Assembly: GCA_028280565.1 (NCBI GenBank)
Contig: JANQLQ010000119.1
Coordinates: 1 to 42,294, forward strand
DNA length: 42,294 nt
From: Fulvivirga sp.
Lineage (GTDB): Bacteria; Bacteroidota; Bacteroidia; Cytophagales; Cyclobacteriaceae
Direction: 5' to 3'
The position numbers were made by a program, and so were the translations under genes. Under the pieces are notes generated by a model. It made no database searches and was not told the origin of the DNA. It saw only the letters and a program-made list of their open reading frames with translations. Shown one piece after another: positions 7,986-17,449 of this stretch (positions are counted from its first letter, which is position 1; each line of letters begins with the position of its first letter).

Positions 7986-8177
7986 TTAAAGCGATTGAAC
8001 AAGATACATTATTTTTTTCAACGAGAGATCATTTAACCCCACCCGTGGTTTTTCCAGCTCACCGCCGGCAGCAGATGATGAGGGCAATGCCATCATCCTA
8101 GAGCTAATGATGATAATGATCACCACGATGAACCCGAGGATGAGAGTAAAATTCCGCCTGTTGAAAAGTTTTGCCAT
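7986..8177 (-). CDS. Possible small single-pass membrane peptide
   Basis: A 63-codon frame whose N-terminus (MAKLFNRRNF) is positively charged and is followed by one strongly hydrophobic stretch, FTLILGFIVVIIIIISS (about residues 10-26), then a polar tail. This basic-then-hydrophobic layout is coding-like. The frame ends 11 bp before the DUF4097 gene in the same direction, and GGGATA precedes the ATG. No family is recognised, and it could be a chance frame. Confidence 0.4.
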   Translation of the reverse strand: MAKLFNRRNFTLILGFIVVIIIIISSRMMALPSSSAAGGELEKPRVGLNDLSLKKIMYLVQSL

Positions 8178-8353
8178 GGCAATTATCCCTAATCAATTAC
8201 AGTACCATAATGCAGAATGCCTGGAAAAGGTACATTTTTGATGCTAAGTGATCGAAAGCGCACTACTAAGGTGTTCGTTTGTGGACATAGTGCAATGATG
8301 CGATCATTAACAAGACTACCTTTAGACTAAAAGGGTTGCCATTGGTTTGAAAA

Positions 8354-9028
8354 ATGATGAAAAAAATTTCGGTTGTTATACCTGTGCTGAATGAAGACGG
8401 CGTTATCGGGAGCTTGTTGTCACAGTTGACCAGTAATGATTCTTTCCTAGAGATCATTGTAGTGGATGGGGGAAGTACCGATGCTACCGGTGATAAAGTG
8501 AGGGAATTCCATGGGGTGAAATGGCTACAGGCTGAGGCAGGCAGGGCAAAGCAGATGAATTATGGTGCGGCGATGGCCACGGGAGATATTTTATGGTTCT
8601 TGCACGCGGACAGCAAGGTCCCGGAAAATTCAGCGGCATTGGTTACACAAGCCATGGAACATAGCCCTGTGGGCGGAAGTTTTTTCCTTAAGTTTGACCA
8701 AGAGCACTTTTGGCTCGATGTATTTTCTAAGATCAGCCGGTTAAACATGAGCATCTTTACGTATGGAGATCAAGGAATTTTTGTGCGGCGTGATACATTT
8801 AAGGAATTGAACGGCTTCAAAGAGATCCCCATCATGGAGGACTTAGATTTAGTACGGAGAATAAAGAAGAAAGGGAGCTTTACCAAGCTGCCTCATGCCG
8901 TCAGTACCTCGGCCCGTCGATTTATGAAAAATGGTGTAGTGCGCCAAGAACTTAAAAATGTGCTCTTGGTACTCGGTTATTATGCAGGTATTTCGCCTCA
9001 TTACTTGGCTAGGTACTACAGATCTTAG
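8354..9028 (+). CDS. TIGR04283-type family 2 glycosyltransferase
   Basis: A short GT-A fold glycosyltransferase (224 residues) with the DGGSTD nucleotide-binding motif at 38-43, the metal-binding HAD at 84-86, GDQGIFVRR from 138 and IMEDLDLVRRIKKKG from 160. The TSARRF and final HYLARYYRS segments are characteristic of TIGR04283, a family associated in some bacteria with arsenosugar biosynthesis. None of the usual arsenosugar partner genes is present, so the real acceptor is uncertain and a polysaccharide or lipid role is equally possible. It reads into the aminotransferase gene 60 bp downstream. Confidence 0.85.
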   Translation: MMKKISVVIPVLNEDGVIGSLLSQLTSNDSFLEIIVVDGGSTDATGDKVREFHGVKWLQAEAGRAKQMNYGAAMATGDILWFLHADSKVPENSAALVTQAMEHSPVGGSFFLKFDQEHFWLDVFSKISRLNMSIFTYGDQGIFVRRDTFKELNGFKEIPIMEDLDLVRRIKKKGSFTKLPHAVSTSARRFMKNGVVRQELKNVLLVLGYYAGISPHYLARYYRS

Positions 9029-9088
9029 TGGGTAGAAACGGGCAATGACTTCTTGTTCTGGGGCATTGTCAAAAATTTTATGATGGCA

Positions 9089-10192
9089 ATGATCAAATTC
9101 CTCGACCTAGAAAAGTTCCATGCTCCTATTCTACAGGAGCTTGAAGAAGCGGTGGGCCGTGTAGTAGCCAGTGGGTGGTACATTGGAGGCGAAGAGGTAC
9201 GCTTTTTCGAGGAAGATTTTGCCCGCTACCTGGGCATAAAGCACTGCATCGGTTGCGCTAGTGGCACGGATGCCTTAGAGCTGATCTTAAGAGCGTATGA
9301 GATAGGCCCGGGCGACGAGGTGATCGTGCCGGCGATGACCTGGGTCTCTGACGCTGAAGCAGTAAGCCTTGTGGGAGCTACCCCTGTATTTGCGGATATA
9401 CTGGAAGATGAATATACCCTAAGTCCACAAGCCCTATCGAAACAAATTACCAGCAAAACAAAAGCTATCATTGCGGTACATCTTTATGGGCTACCGTGTC
9501 GTATGGATGAGATCTTGGCGCTGGCTAAGCAGCATGATCTCGTGGTGATCGAAGATTGTGCACAAGCCCACGGCGCTATGTACAAGGGGAAAAAAGTAGG
9601 AGGCTTGGGAGCTGCCGCGGCCTTTAGCTTTTACCCCACTAAAAACTTGGGAGCCCTAGGTGACGCCGGGGCGGTCACCTGTAATGATGCCGGGATAGCC
9701 GAGAAAGTGCGGCTGATCTCGAACCACGGGCAGCGGAAAAGGGATGAACACCTGGTCATTGGGAAAACCAGTCGCCTCGACCCGATCCAGGCAGCGGTGT
9801 TGCGGGTGAAGCTGAACTACTTGGACCGGTGGAATAGCTTGCGTATTTCGAATGCCCATTACCTGCAAGCGGCTTTGCAAGACAGCCCTTTGACTTTGCC
9901 CTCGATGCCCAATGGATGTGAGCATGTTTTTCACCAGTTCGTTATCCAACCTGGTGACAGGGATACATTTAGACGTTATTTAATGTTGAATGGTATTGAA
10001 ACAGCCATCCATTATCCCAATGCCTTGCCCCAGCTCCCTGCCTTTAAACAAGGGGGGTATGCCGCGGGGGATTTCCCTATGGCGGAAAAACTGGCCCGCG
10101 AAGCGGTTTCCTTACCCATCCTCTTAGACGATAACGACTTGGGTCAACTTGTTGAGAGTATTAAAAGGGCTGTCAGGAAAGATTTAACCTGA
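9089..10192 (+). CDS. DegT/DnrJ/EryC1/StrS sugar aminotransferase
   Basis: A PLP-dependent nucleotide-sugar aminotransferase. In the numbering of the longest frame (from 9053), the PLP-ring aspartate is in VIEDCAQAHGA near residue 168 and the Schiff-base lysine is K197 in FYPTKNLGALGDAG. SGTDALELILRAY binds the phosphate. I choose ATG 9089 (MIKFLDLEKF) because family proteins normally begin with such a segment and the extra N-terminus MFWGIVKNFMMA looks non-coding; 9080 or 9083 are alternatives. Homologues make amino sugars such as dTDP-3-amino-3,6-dideoxyhexoses for surface glycans. No dTDP-sugar dehydratase or isomerase partner is visible nearby, so the precise substrate is unknown. Confidence 0.88.
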   Translation: MIKFLDLEKFHAPILQELEEAVGRVVASGWYIGGEEVRFFEEDFARYLGIKHCIGCASGTDALELILRAYEIGPGDEVIVPAMTWVSDAEAVSLVGATPVFADILEDEYTLSPQALSKQITSKTKAIIAVHLYGLPCRMDEILALAKQHDLVVIEDCAQAHGAMYKGKKVGGLGAAAAFSFYPTKNLGALGDAGAVTCNDAGIAEKVRLISNHGQRKRDEHLVIGKTSRLDPIQAAVLRVKLNYLDRWNSLRISNAHYLQAALQDSPLTLPSMPNGCEHVFHQFVIQPGDRDTFRRYLMLNGIETAIHYPNALPQLPAFKQGGYAAGDFPMAEKLAREAVSLPILLDDNDLGQLVESIKRAVRKDLT

Positions 10193-10392
10193 TATAGTTG
10201 GTGTTAAAAAAGATATCTCTTAGTGATCCTTAGAGCTTTGGTGCTTTGGTGGCCTGGGAAGTTTTGCCAGCAATGCTCAAATGCACCTAGAAATACTGAG
10301 CAAAACAAACCCAAGTAAACAATGTATGATTCTCTAGGCAAGTTTTTTTATTGAGACCTTATTGCGAACTGGCCTTTTTTAGGACTTAAGTA

Positions 10393-11904
10393 CTATTTCC
10401 ATGGGATACGCTTCAAAGCCTTGCGGTACATATCATTCACATCCGGTGAGATTTTGAATACCAATACAGGTACCAGGAAAAGAACAGTAGTTACCCCGCT
10501 GATCCAAATGATGTTCAGGAATAAATTTGGAAGCTGTGGCAGTGCACTTACTAAAAAGTAAACAATTAAGCCTATCCCCAATGTGTATACAAATTTGAGG
10601 TCATAAGGATGTAATCTTAATTTGATATAGATAATCAAAAATTTGACCAAGTTGAATGTAAACATGGATAATGCCGAGGCAAAGGCAGCCCCGCTTATGC
10701 CATAGAGCGGAATAAACATCCAGTTAAAAAGAACCGTCAATACAACAAGCAACACCGTGGCATAAGCACTGAACTTGTAAAAAGGAGAGTTGGCAATGAT
10801 AATGGTATTGGCCCCTCCTCCCATTACGATCAAGTTGGAGATACCGATAAAAAGAATAACATATTTACCGGGTAAATAGGAACTGGGCAGGACCTGGAAA
10901 ACATTATCAATATTCAGCCATAAACCAAGAAGGATCAGGACACCGATTACAAATTGCGTTAGGCAACTGCGATGATAAATATCACCGATCGTATCCAGGT
11001 CGTTTTCTTTGAAAGCATTGGCAATTACACTGGCCCCGATCCGGACAAACCCCCTCGAAGGGATGGAGACCAAGGCCCCGAAATAGGACGTGATCGCATA
11101 GATCCCGGTCAGCGAGGTGCCCACAATGTGGTTGATCATGATGCTATCTATGTTGATGATAGCCAGGTAACTAAAGCCTGTGACCAGTCCGAAAAAGGCC
11201 ACTTTGGTCATATCATTCGTTACCACAAGGTTTTTGAATGTCATTGCCCTGGACAGGAGAAATTCGTTGCTGGCCACAATCAGCCCGACCATGATCATAC
11301 TAGGGGTACAAAGCGCTATGCTGTAGAGGATCACAAATCCTTTAAAGCCAACAAAGCCTGCAATGTACAGCGAAATGCAAAGTAGCACCATCGCTCTCTG
11401 TATTACTTCCTTGAGAAAAGAGCCACTTACCGTTTTGTAAAAAGCTCGCAGGTAAGCATCAAGATTGTTAAACAAAAGTGTAAAAAAGGTCAGGGGTATG
11501 ATGACGGTTATATACCCGGCGAAAAGATCCGCTCCTTCTTTGCCAGCGCCGGGAGCGATGATCCAGGGTTGCAGCAAAAAAAACAAGCCCAGGAACAAAG
11601 CAAAGCCGACCAGGCTCATGAGCAAAATGAACGTGAGATAGCCGTGGTGTTTTTTTTCCCGGTCTCGAAAATAAGGGAAGAACTTTATGGTGACATTGCT
11701 CATCCCTAATGTGGCCAATTGCCCGAAAACCATAGAATAAGAAACCAATAGTTTTAGAAGCCCGTTTTCGCTGGTGGTAAGGAACCGGGGAAATAAGAGA
11801 CCTGTAGTGACAAAGCCTATCAGCACCCCCAAGTAGGTGTAAGCAGTGTTTCGAACGGTTTGTTTTTTTATGACTCCCAAGCCTGGCCCAATTTTTCGTG
11901 CCAA
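10393..11904 (-). CDS. Wzx-like lipopolysaccharide/oligosaccharide flippase
   Basis: A 503-residue polytopic membrane protein of the MOP/polysaccharide-transport superfamily with about 12-14 hydrophobic helices. The N-terminal KKQTVRNTAYTYLGVLIGF and the following RFLTTSENGLLKLL, GQLATLGMSN and KFFPYFRD segments are typical of Bacteroidota flippases. It is expected to move an undecaprenyl-linked glycan across the inner membrane. It is divergent from the adjacent pseudaminate operon, with 233 bp between them, and is the natural candidate exporter for that glycan. An internal TTG near GVIKKQ is an alternative start. Confidence 0.88.
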   Translation of the reverse strand: MARKIGPGLGVIKKQTVRNTAYTYLGVLIGFVTTGLLFPRFLTTSENGLLKLLVSYSMVFGQLATLGMSNVTIKFFPYFRDREKKHHGYLTFILLMSLVGFALFLGLFFLLQPWIIAPGAGKEGADLFAGYITVIIPLTFFTLLFNNLDAYLRAFYKTVSGSFLKEVIQRAMVLLCISLYIAGFVGFKGFVILYSIALCTPSMIMVGLIVASNEFLLSRAMTFKNLVVTNDMTKVAFFGLVTGFSYLAIINIDSIMINHIVGTSLTGIYAITSYFGALVSIPSRGFVRIGASVIANAFKENDLDTIGDIYHRSCLTQFVIGVLILLGLWLNIDNVFQVLPSSYLPGKYVILFIGISNLIVMGGGANTIIIANSPFYKFSAYATVLLVVLTVLFNWMFIPLYGISGAAFASALSMFTFNLVKFLIIYIKLRLHPYDLKFVYTLGIGLIVYFLVSALPQLPNLFLNIIWISGVTTVLFLVPVLVFKISPDVNDMYRKALKRIPWK

Positions 11905-12137
11905 TTTGCAAGTATTCTATTAGAAATAATAGGTTTTCATCATCGCACTGCACAACCGCTCGCATTTTCTTCGGAATACCTGCGCTTTAGTCACTGGATA
12001 TTGAACACGATTTTTGAAGGGATATTAATAACCTTTATTTTTGGCGAGGCTATGAGGTTGAGGTAAACTTTTGGCCGGGTATGAAGCTTCTAATGCAAAG
12101 TTGTAGAACTTTGCAGAATCCATGTCTTTAGTTTTTT

Positions 12138-13547
12138 ATGTCTAAAACAAAAGTACTAGCCTTCCTAGACCATGAAGAAGGCCGTGATGTCGAAATTATA
12201 ATGCCCCTGGTCTACTATGCCGAAACCTACCTGGAGGCTTCGGTAGAGTTCGCTTTTGTATGGGATGTATATGCAATTCAGCGCGTAAAACCAGCTTTAG
12301 TGCTTTTGCCTAACGCCATCGGCTCACCGCTTTATTACGAGATCTCCAAATGGTCATACAAGAACGATATCCCCTTGTTTACCCTCATTTCGGAAGGCAA
12401 TTTTAGAACAGACGGTACTTTTAACTACTGGGGGTACAACAAAGACAAATTGATCTACCAGGCTTATGTATGCCATTGGTCACAAAGAACAAAGGACTTT
12501 CTCACCGAAAAACTGCCGGCCTACAAGGACAAGATGGTATTAACCGGGGCTTTGGGCTTTGACCGCTATAGCATTTACCAATTTGCCCAAAAAGAGGAGC
12601 TGTTGAAAAAGCTAGGTAAGGGACAGTATCGTAAAGTGATAGGATATGCTGGGTGGGCGTTTGGTAAATTATTCAATAAGCAAGGGCGGCAGGAAATTCA
12701 ATATCTCCATAAGGATAACCCCGGGAGGCTAAAATGGATGGAAGATCAAATGTACCAGGTGGAATCCATCTTGAAAAAGACCGTTGAAAATAACCCCGAC
12801 ATACTTTTTTTGTTCAAAAGACACCCCAATGAAGCTAACCCGTCAATCGTAGGGGAGGGGATGAACGAGATGATCCGGCTGAAGGATCATGACAACGTGG
12901 TGTACCTCAAAGAAGGTATTCCCATCCATGATTTGATCAGCGCTTCTGATCTTTGGATGGCGTTTGAAAGTACCACCACGATGGAGTCATGGGTGATGAA
13001 AGACAGCCCTACGCTATTGATCAATCCCGATCCCGATTTCAAAAGAGATAAACTGTATTTGGGGTCCTTGATTGCCAATGACTACACCCAGCTTCAACGC
13101 TATTTGGACGAATTTTTCAAGGAGGGTGACATCGCGGCTTTCCATTCGGAGGAACTTGTGGCCAAAAGACAGCAATTGATCAAAGATACCATTGGTTTCG
13201 CCGATGGATTCAACCACATCCGTGCAGGGCACTACCTCGAAAAGGTGATGCCAAGGAAACAAATGAACTCCAAAACCATCCAGTTGCCTGCCCGGTACCG
13301 CATCATGTACGGGCTCATGCACCTGGGCAAATTCGTGTATGTAAAGGCAATATTCCGGCGATTGCCAAAGTTTAAAAAGACTATCTGGATCTTTGAAAGA
13401 TTTCGATTGAAAAACTTAACCTTACTGAAAAAAACGTATTATCGATATCTCGCGGATTTTCACGCTAAGCATAAAATTGCAGACAAGATCAGATCCGGGG
13501 ATATTTTGCATGAAATTATCGAAGTAAATGCTACAATTAGAGAATAA
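12138..13547 (+). CDS. GT-B type surface-carbohydrate glycosyltransferase
   Basis: A 469-residue soluble protein resembling the surface-carbohydrate biosynthesis/CDP-glycerophosphotransferase-like group, including proteins found next to nonulosonic acid genes in other Bacteroidota. The C-terminal half shows GT-B features: FLFKRHPNE near residue 227, VVYLKEGIPIHDLISASDLW, and FESTTTMESWVMKDSPTLLI as the nucleotide-sugar loop. It is the first gene of the operon and overlaps pseB by 20 bp, so it may be the enzyme that transfers the nonulosonic acid or the sugar preceding it. That assignment is inferred from position. Confidence 0.7.
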   Translation: MSKTKVLAFLDHEEGRDVEIIMPLVYYAETYLEASVEFAFVWDVYAIQRVKPALVLLPNAIGSPLYYEISKWSYKNDIPLFTLISEGNFRTDGTFNYWGYNKDKLIYQAYVCHWSQRTKDFLTEKLPAYKDKMVLTGALGFDRYSIYQFAQKEELLKKLGKGQYRKVIGYAGWAFGKLFNKQGRQEIQYLHKDNPGRLKWMEDQMYQVESILKKTVENNPDILFLFKRHPNEANPSIVGEGMNEMIRLKDHDNVVYLKEGIPIHDLISASDLWMAFESTTTMESWVMKDSPTLLINPDPDFKRDKLYLGSLIANDYTQLQRYLDEFFKEGDIAAFHSEELVAKRQQLIKDTIGFADGFNHIRAGHYLEKVMPRKQMNSKTIQLPARYRIMYGLMHLGKFVYVKAIFRRLPKFKKTIWIFERFRLKNLTLLKKTYYRYLADFHAKHKIADKIRSGDILHEIIEVNATIRE

Positions 13548-14544
13548 AACGGTACTGATAACAGGAGGTACGGGGTCTTTTGGGCGCAAATTCGTCCGTG
13601 AAGTTTTGCACCGGCATCCTACCATCAAGAAACTCATAATTTTTTCCCGGGACGAGTTAAAGCAATATGAAATGTCCTTGGATTATCCCAAGGATAAGTA
13701 CAACCAGGTGCGTTTTTTCCTAGGCGACATTCGGGACCGCAACCGGCTCTTCCGGGCCTTCGAGGGAGTAGACATTGTCGTACATGCCGCCGCGCTTAAA
13801 CAAGTGCCTGCAGCAGAATACAACCCGTTTGAATTCATAAACACGAACATAATCGGTTCTGAAAATGTGATCAACGCGGCTTTAGATAGCGGGGTGGAAA
13901 ATGTAGTGGCGTTGTCAACAGACAAAGCGGCTGCGCCGATCAATTTATATGGCGCCACCAAGTTGTGTTCAGATAAACTCTTCATAGCGGCTAATAATGT
14001 GAAGGGGGTGAGGAACTGTAAGTTCTCCATAGTCCGGTATGGGAATGTTCTTGGGTCCAGGGGGTCCGTTATCCCTTTATTTTTAAAACAAAAACAGGCT
14101 GGACGGCTCACGATCACAGATCCTAACATGACCCGGTTCAGTATATCCCTGGAAGATGGTGTAAACTTGGTCATGAACGCGTTGGACCGGTCCATTGGCG
14201 GTGAGATCTTTGTGCCTAAGATCCCCTCTTACCGGGTGAAAGATGTGGCTGAAGCGATAGCCCCGGAGGCCGAACATGAGATTGTAGGTATAAGGCCCGG
14301 CGAAAAGGTCCACGAGGAAATGATCACGAAAGCGGATGCTTACAACACGTTAGAAACGGAGCATTATTACCTGATCCTGCCGGTGCGAAGTGAAGTGCAA
14401 AAAGCCCGTCATGAAGAAAGGCATGGTAAGAGTTACGTAGTGAATGATTTTAACTACAGTTCGGGCACCAATACCGATTGGTTGAGTGTTGATGAGATCA
14501 GGCAGGCTATTGTAAAGCATGTAAATCCCGGGTTTAAGGTTTGA
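13528..14544 (+). CDS. pseB: UDP-GlcNAc 4,6-dehydratase (inverting) PseB
   Basis: First enzyme of CMP-pseudaminic acid synthesis; it converts UDP-GlcNAc to the 5-epimerised 4-keto-6-deoxy-L-arabino sugar. It is a short-chain dehydrogenase with the NAD(P)-binding GGTGSFG at 13-19, HAAALKQVPAAEYNPFE at about 86-102, the catalytic T131-D132-K133, and YGATK with Y141 and K145. The 338-residue length and the AALKQVP signature separate it from the long membrane-bound dehydratases. Its start lies inside the preceding gene, and pseC follows after only a few bases. Confidence 0.94.
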   Translation: MLQLENKTVLITGGTGSFGRKFVREVLHRHPTIKKLIIFSRDELKQYEMSLDYPKDKYNQVRFFLGDIRDRNRLFRAFEGVDIVVHAAALKQVPAAEYNPFEFINTNIIGSENVINAALDSGVENVVALSTDKAAAPINLYGATKLCSDKLFIAANNVKGVRNCKFSIVRYGNVLGSRGSVIPLFLKQKQAGRLTITDPNMTRFSISLEDGVNLVMNALDRSIGGEIFVPKIPSYRVKDVAEAIAPEAEHEIVGIRPGEKVHEEMITKADAYNTLETEHYYLILPVRSEVQKARHEERHGKSYVVNDFNYSSGTNTDWLSVDEIRQAIVKHVNPGFKV

Positions 14545-14548
14545 TGTG

Positions 14549-15697
14549 ATGAAGATCCCATACGGAAGACAGGAAATTACACGTGAAGATATAGATTCGG
14601 TCGTCGAGGTCTTACAGTCGGATTTTTTGACCCAAGGGCCGAAAATTGCAGAATTTGAACGGGAATTTTCAAACTATATAGGCGCTAAGTATGCCGTGGC
14701 CGTGAGCAATGGTACTGCTGCACTGCATCTTTGCGCTATGGCCCTGGAGGTCAATGCCTCATCGCGGGTCATTACTACGCCCATAACCTTTGCTGCCTCG
14801 GCCAATTGTGTGCGGTACCAACAAGGGGAGGTGCAATTTTGCGATATCGATGAGGAGACCTATTGCATCGATTTGCAAAAGCTAAGAGCTATGCTGGAAG
14901 AAAATCCCAAAGGGACTTTCCAAGGGGTTATCCCTGTTGATTTTACAGGCCACCCGGTGAATACAGCCGAGATCCAAGCACTAGCCCGGCAGTATGGGCT
15001 CTGGGCGATCGAAGATGCCTGCCACGCCCCCGGGGGCTATTACACGGATGCTAACCAGCAGCAGCAAAAATCAGGCAATGCCCAGTACACCGACTTAGCC
15101 ATCTTTTCGTTCCATCCTGTCAAGCATATAGCCGCCGGCGAAGGGGGGATGATCACTACGAACAATGAGAAATTATATAAAAGGCTCTTGAACCTTAGGA
15201 CCCATGGCATCACTAAGTCAAAAGAATTGATGCAGGAAGATCACGGAGGCTGGTACTATGAGTTGCACGAATTAGGCTATAACTACAGGCTCACCGATAT
15301 CCAAGCCGCGCTGGGCCTAAGCCAACTGAAAAGAGCAGAAACCAACCTGCAGAAAAGACATGCCATAGCCGATGCTTATGATAAGGCTTTTGCAGGGTTA
15401 CCGATCAAACTCCCCCGTAGGTCTCCTTCTGCCTTCCATGCATTACACCTATATGTAATACTTACCTCGCGCAGGAAGGAACTTTACGATTACCTCAAAC
15501 AAAAAAATATCTTCACGCAGGTACACTACATTCCTTTGCATTATATGCCGTATTATAAACAGCTAGGATTTAAGAAAGGGGACTTTCCCGTGGCCGAAAG
15601 GTATTATGAACAATGCCTGAGCCTGCCCATGTACCCGTCCATGACCCAGCAAGAGATTGATTATGTGATCTCTTGTGTAAACCAGTTTTACAGTTAA
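14549..15697 (+). CDS. pseC: UDP-4-amino-4,6-dideoxy-L-AltNAc transaminase PseC
   Basis: PLP-dependent aminotransferase for the second step of pseudaminate synthesis. The start MKIPYGRQEITREDIDSV, with VLQSDFLTQGPKI after it, is the hallmark of PseC. SNGTAALHL binds phosphate, IEDACHAPGG supplies the PLP-ring aspartate, and the Schiff-base lysine is in FHPVKHIAAGEGG (residue about 192). I use the ATG at 14549; the open frame also has a GTG three bases earlier. The stop is followed directly by the ATG of the next gene. Confidence 0.94.
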   Translation: MKIPYGRQEITREDIDSVVEVLQSDFLTQGPKIAEFEREFSNYIGAKYAVAVSNGTAALHLCAMALEVNASSRVITTPITFAASANCVRYQQGEVQFCDIDEETYCIDLQKLRAMLEENPKGTFQGVIPVDFTGHPVNTAEIQALARQYGLWAIEDACHAPGGYYTDANQQQQKSGNAQYTDLAIFSFHPVKHIAAGEGGMITTNNEKLYKRLLNLRTHGITKSKELMQEDHGGWYYELHELGYNYRLTDIQAALGLSQLKRAETNLQKRHAIADAYDKAFAGLPIKLPRRSPSAFHALHLYVILTSRRKELYDYLKQKNIFTQVHYIPLHYMPYYKQLGFKKGDFPVAERYYEQCLSLPMYPSMTQQEIDYVISCVNQFYS

Positions 15698-16423
15698 ATG
15701 AAGATCGGAATTATTACCCAGGCCAGGACAGGCAGCTCAAGGCTGCCTAAAAAAGTGCTGCTGCCGATCAAGAAAAAAACACTGCTGGAGTATCATATAG
15801 AGCGGCTACAGCAGGCGAACCTACCGGTCTATGTAGCGACCACTCGTAACGAGGAAGACAATGAAATTGTGCAGATCGCTCATCAAAAGCAAGTCCGCTT
15901 TTCCAGGGGCAGCGAAACGGACGTGCTGTGCAGGTATTACAGCTGTGCTAAAGAAAATGACCTGGATTTTATTGTCCGTGTCACCTCGGACTGCCCACTA
16001 ATAGATGCCGGGTTAATAGCCCGTGGGGTTTCCCTGCTCGAAGAAAGGGGATTTGGATCGCGATTATTCATCTCCAATACCATAGAAAGGACCTTCCCCA
16101 GGGGATTCGACTTTAGCCTCTTCTCCTTTCAAATGCTGGAAGAGGCGCAGTTTCGCGCATCCGATCCTTATTTGAGAGAACACGTTACCCCTTATTTTCA
16201 TCAAAATGTACCGGGCGACATCGAACATTGCAGCATAAGGCATACGGATGATTTTAGTCATTTTCGTATCACTGTAGACCAGCAGGAAGATTTTTTACTG
16301 GTTAAAAGGCTGATCGAAGACTATGGTTGTGAAGATAAAAACTACCAAGAGATCATCCAGGTGATGGTCGATCACCCGGGGCTGGCGGAGATCAACGCAG
16401 CAGTCCGGCAAAAAGAGAAGTGA
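15698..16423 (+). CDS. SpsF-type cytidylyltransferase, candidate CMP-pseudaminate synthetase
   Basis: Nucleotidyltransferase with the N-terminal loop ITQARTGSSRLPKKVLLPI and the RVTSDCPLID metal-site motif typical of the SpsF / CMP-NeuAc-synthetase-like family. In nonulosonic acid operons this protein occupies the PseF position and is predicted to activate pseudaminic acid with CTP. It is SpsF-like rather than a close match to Campylobacter PseF. At 241 residues it is complete. It abuts pseC with no gap and pseG begins one base after its stop, so it belongs to the same transcript. Confidence 0.85.
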   Translation: MKIGIITQARTGSSRLPKKVLLPIKKKTLLEYHIERLQQANLPVYVATTRNEEDNEIVQIAHQKQVRFSRGSETDVLCRYYSCAKENDLDFIVRVTSDCPLIDAGLIARGVSLLEERGFGSRLFISNTIERTFPRGFDFSLFSFQMLEEAQFRASDPYLREHVTPYFHQNVPGDIEHCSIRHTDDFSHFRITVDQQEDFLLVKRLIEDYGCEDKNYQEIIQVMVDHPGLAEINAAVRQKEK

Positions 16424-16424
16424 A

Positions 16425-17447
16425 ATGGCAAAAGCGGTTTTTATAACGCAATGTAACGTTTCCGTGGGCACCGGCCATCTAAAGCGCTGCCTAGTCTTGG
16501 CAGAAGAGTTGCAGCTTCTTAACATCGCGCCTCTTTTTTGGCTGGTAGACTCTTCCCCCGGCCGCCTGCTAGAACAGCCGGGGCATTCCTACAAACTCCT
16601 TAGTTTGGACGATTGCCTCGCTAGTATTCAAGAGATAACAAATACCCCCGGTGCGGATGAGTTCATCATAATTGTAGACTGTGACATTGAATCCCTGCAC
16701 GGCGAAGGCTTACAAAGTTCCATTATTCAAAAAGGTGTTAAATTGATGTATATCGCCTTTTCAGACCGGTATTATTATGAAGCCCATATCATTCATAACC
16801 AAAATCCGCGTGCCCTTGAGTTGGATTACAAAACTGCTGCCCATACCCAAAGGCTACTGGGACTTGACTATGTGATCCTGGACAAAGCATTTGATGCGGC
16901 CTTGAAAAAAAATACCCCGATCCCCTACGAAAAACCTATTTTGATCACTTTCGGTGGCTCTGACGAGCCGGGAAGAACGTTGTTTTTACTGGAAGTACTG
17001 GATTCGATCCCTCTCCCCGGCGCTCATTTTATCATAGTTTTAGGAAGCCTTTACAAGGAAAAAGACCGGTTATTGTCATTCTTAGAAACAAACTTTCGCT
17101 ATCCTCATGAGCTTCACATCGATACCCATAAAATGGCCGAATTGATGCGTAAAAGTAAAATCGCTTTTACGTCTGGGGGGCTCACCGCTTGGGAGCTGGC
17201 GGTGTTTGGCATCCCGAATGCCATCATTAGCTTCTCCCCGCGAGAGCGGATTTCAGCCGAATACTTGGACCGGGTAAAGCTAGCTCGTCATATCGGTCCT
17301 TTTGAAGAGGGGCACCTGCTGGCGTTGAGATCTGAAATAATCGCCTACATGGAGCACATGGATTGGCAAAAGGAAAGGACACCAAACCCGTTGGTAAATA
17401 TTAATGGGAAGAAACGAGTTGCCGCAGAAATAGCAAAATTGTTCTAG
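16425..17447 (+). CDS. pseG: UDP-2,4-diacetamido-trideoxy-altropyranose hydrolase PseG
   Basis: GT-B fold hydrolase that removes UDP from the diacetamido sugar before condensation with phosphoenolpyruvate. The N-terminal GTGHLKRCL (residues 15-23) contains the histidine equivalent to the catalytic base of PseG (His18 here). ITFGGSDEPGRT at about 174-185 and FTSGGLTAWELAVFGIP at about 248-264 form the nucleotide-binding half. It belongs to the PseG/SpsG family. Length is 340 residues, and it sits one base after the cytidylyltransferase and two bases before the sulfotransferase. Confidence 0.88.
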   Translation: MAKAVFITQCNVSVGTGHLKRCLVLAEELQLLNIAPLFWLVDSSPGRLLEQPGHSYKLLSLDDCLASIQEITNTPGADEFIIIVDCDIESLHGEGLQSSIIQKGVKLMYIAFSDRYYYEAHIIHNQNPRALELDYKTAAHTQRLLGLDYVILDKAFDAALKKNTPIPYEKPILITFGGSDEPGRTLFLLEVLDSIPLPGAHFIIVLGSLYKEKDRLLSFLETNFRYPHELHIDTHKMAELMRKSKIAFTSGGLTAWELAVFGIPNAIISFSPRERISAEYLDRVKLARHIGPFEEGHLLALRSEIIAYMEHMDWQKERTPNPLVNINGKKRVAAEIAKLF

Positions 17448-17449
17448 CC

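Noticed and set aside
11468-11965. 165-codon minus-strand frame overlapping the flippase start
   Set aside because: An out-of-frame shadow of the flippase gene, rich in His, Arg and Cys, with no membrane or domain pattern.
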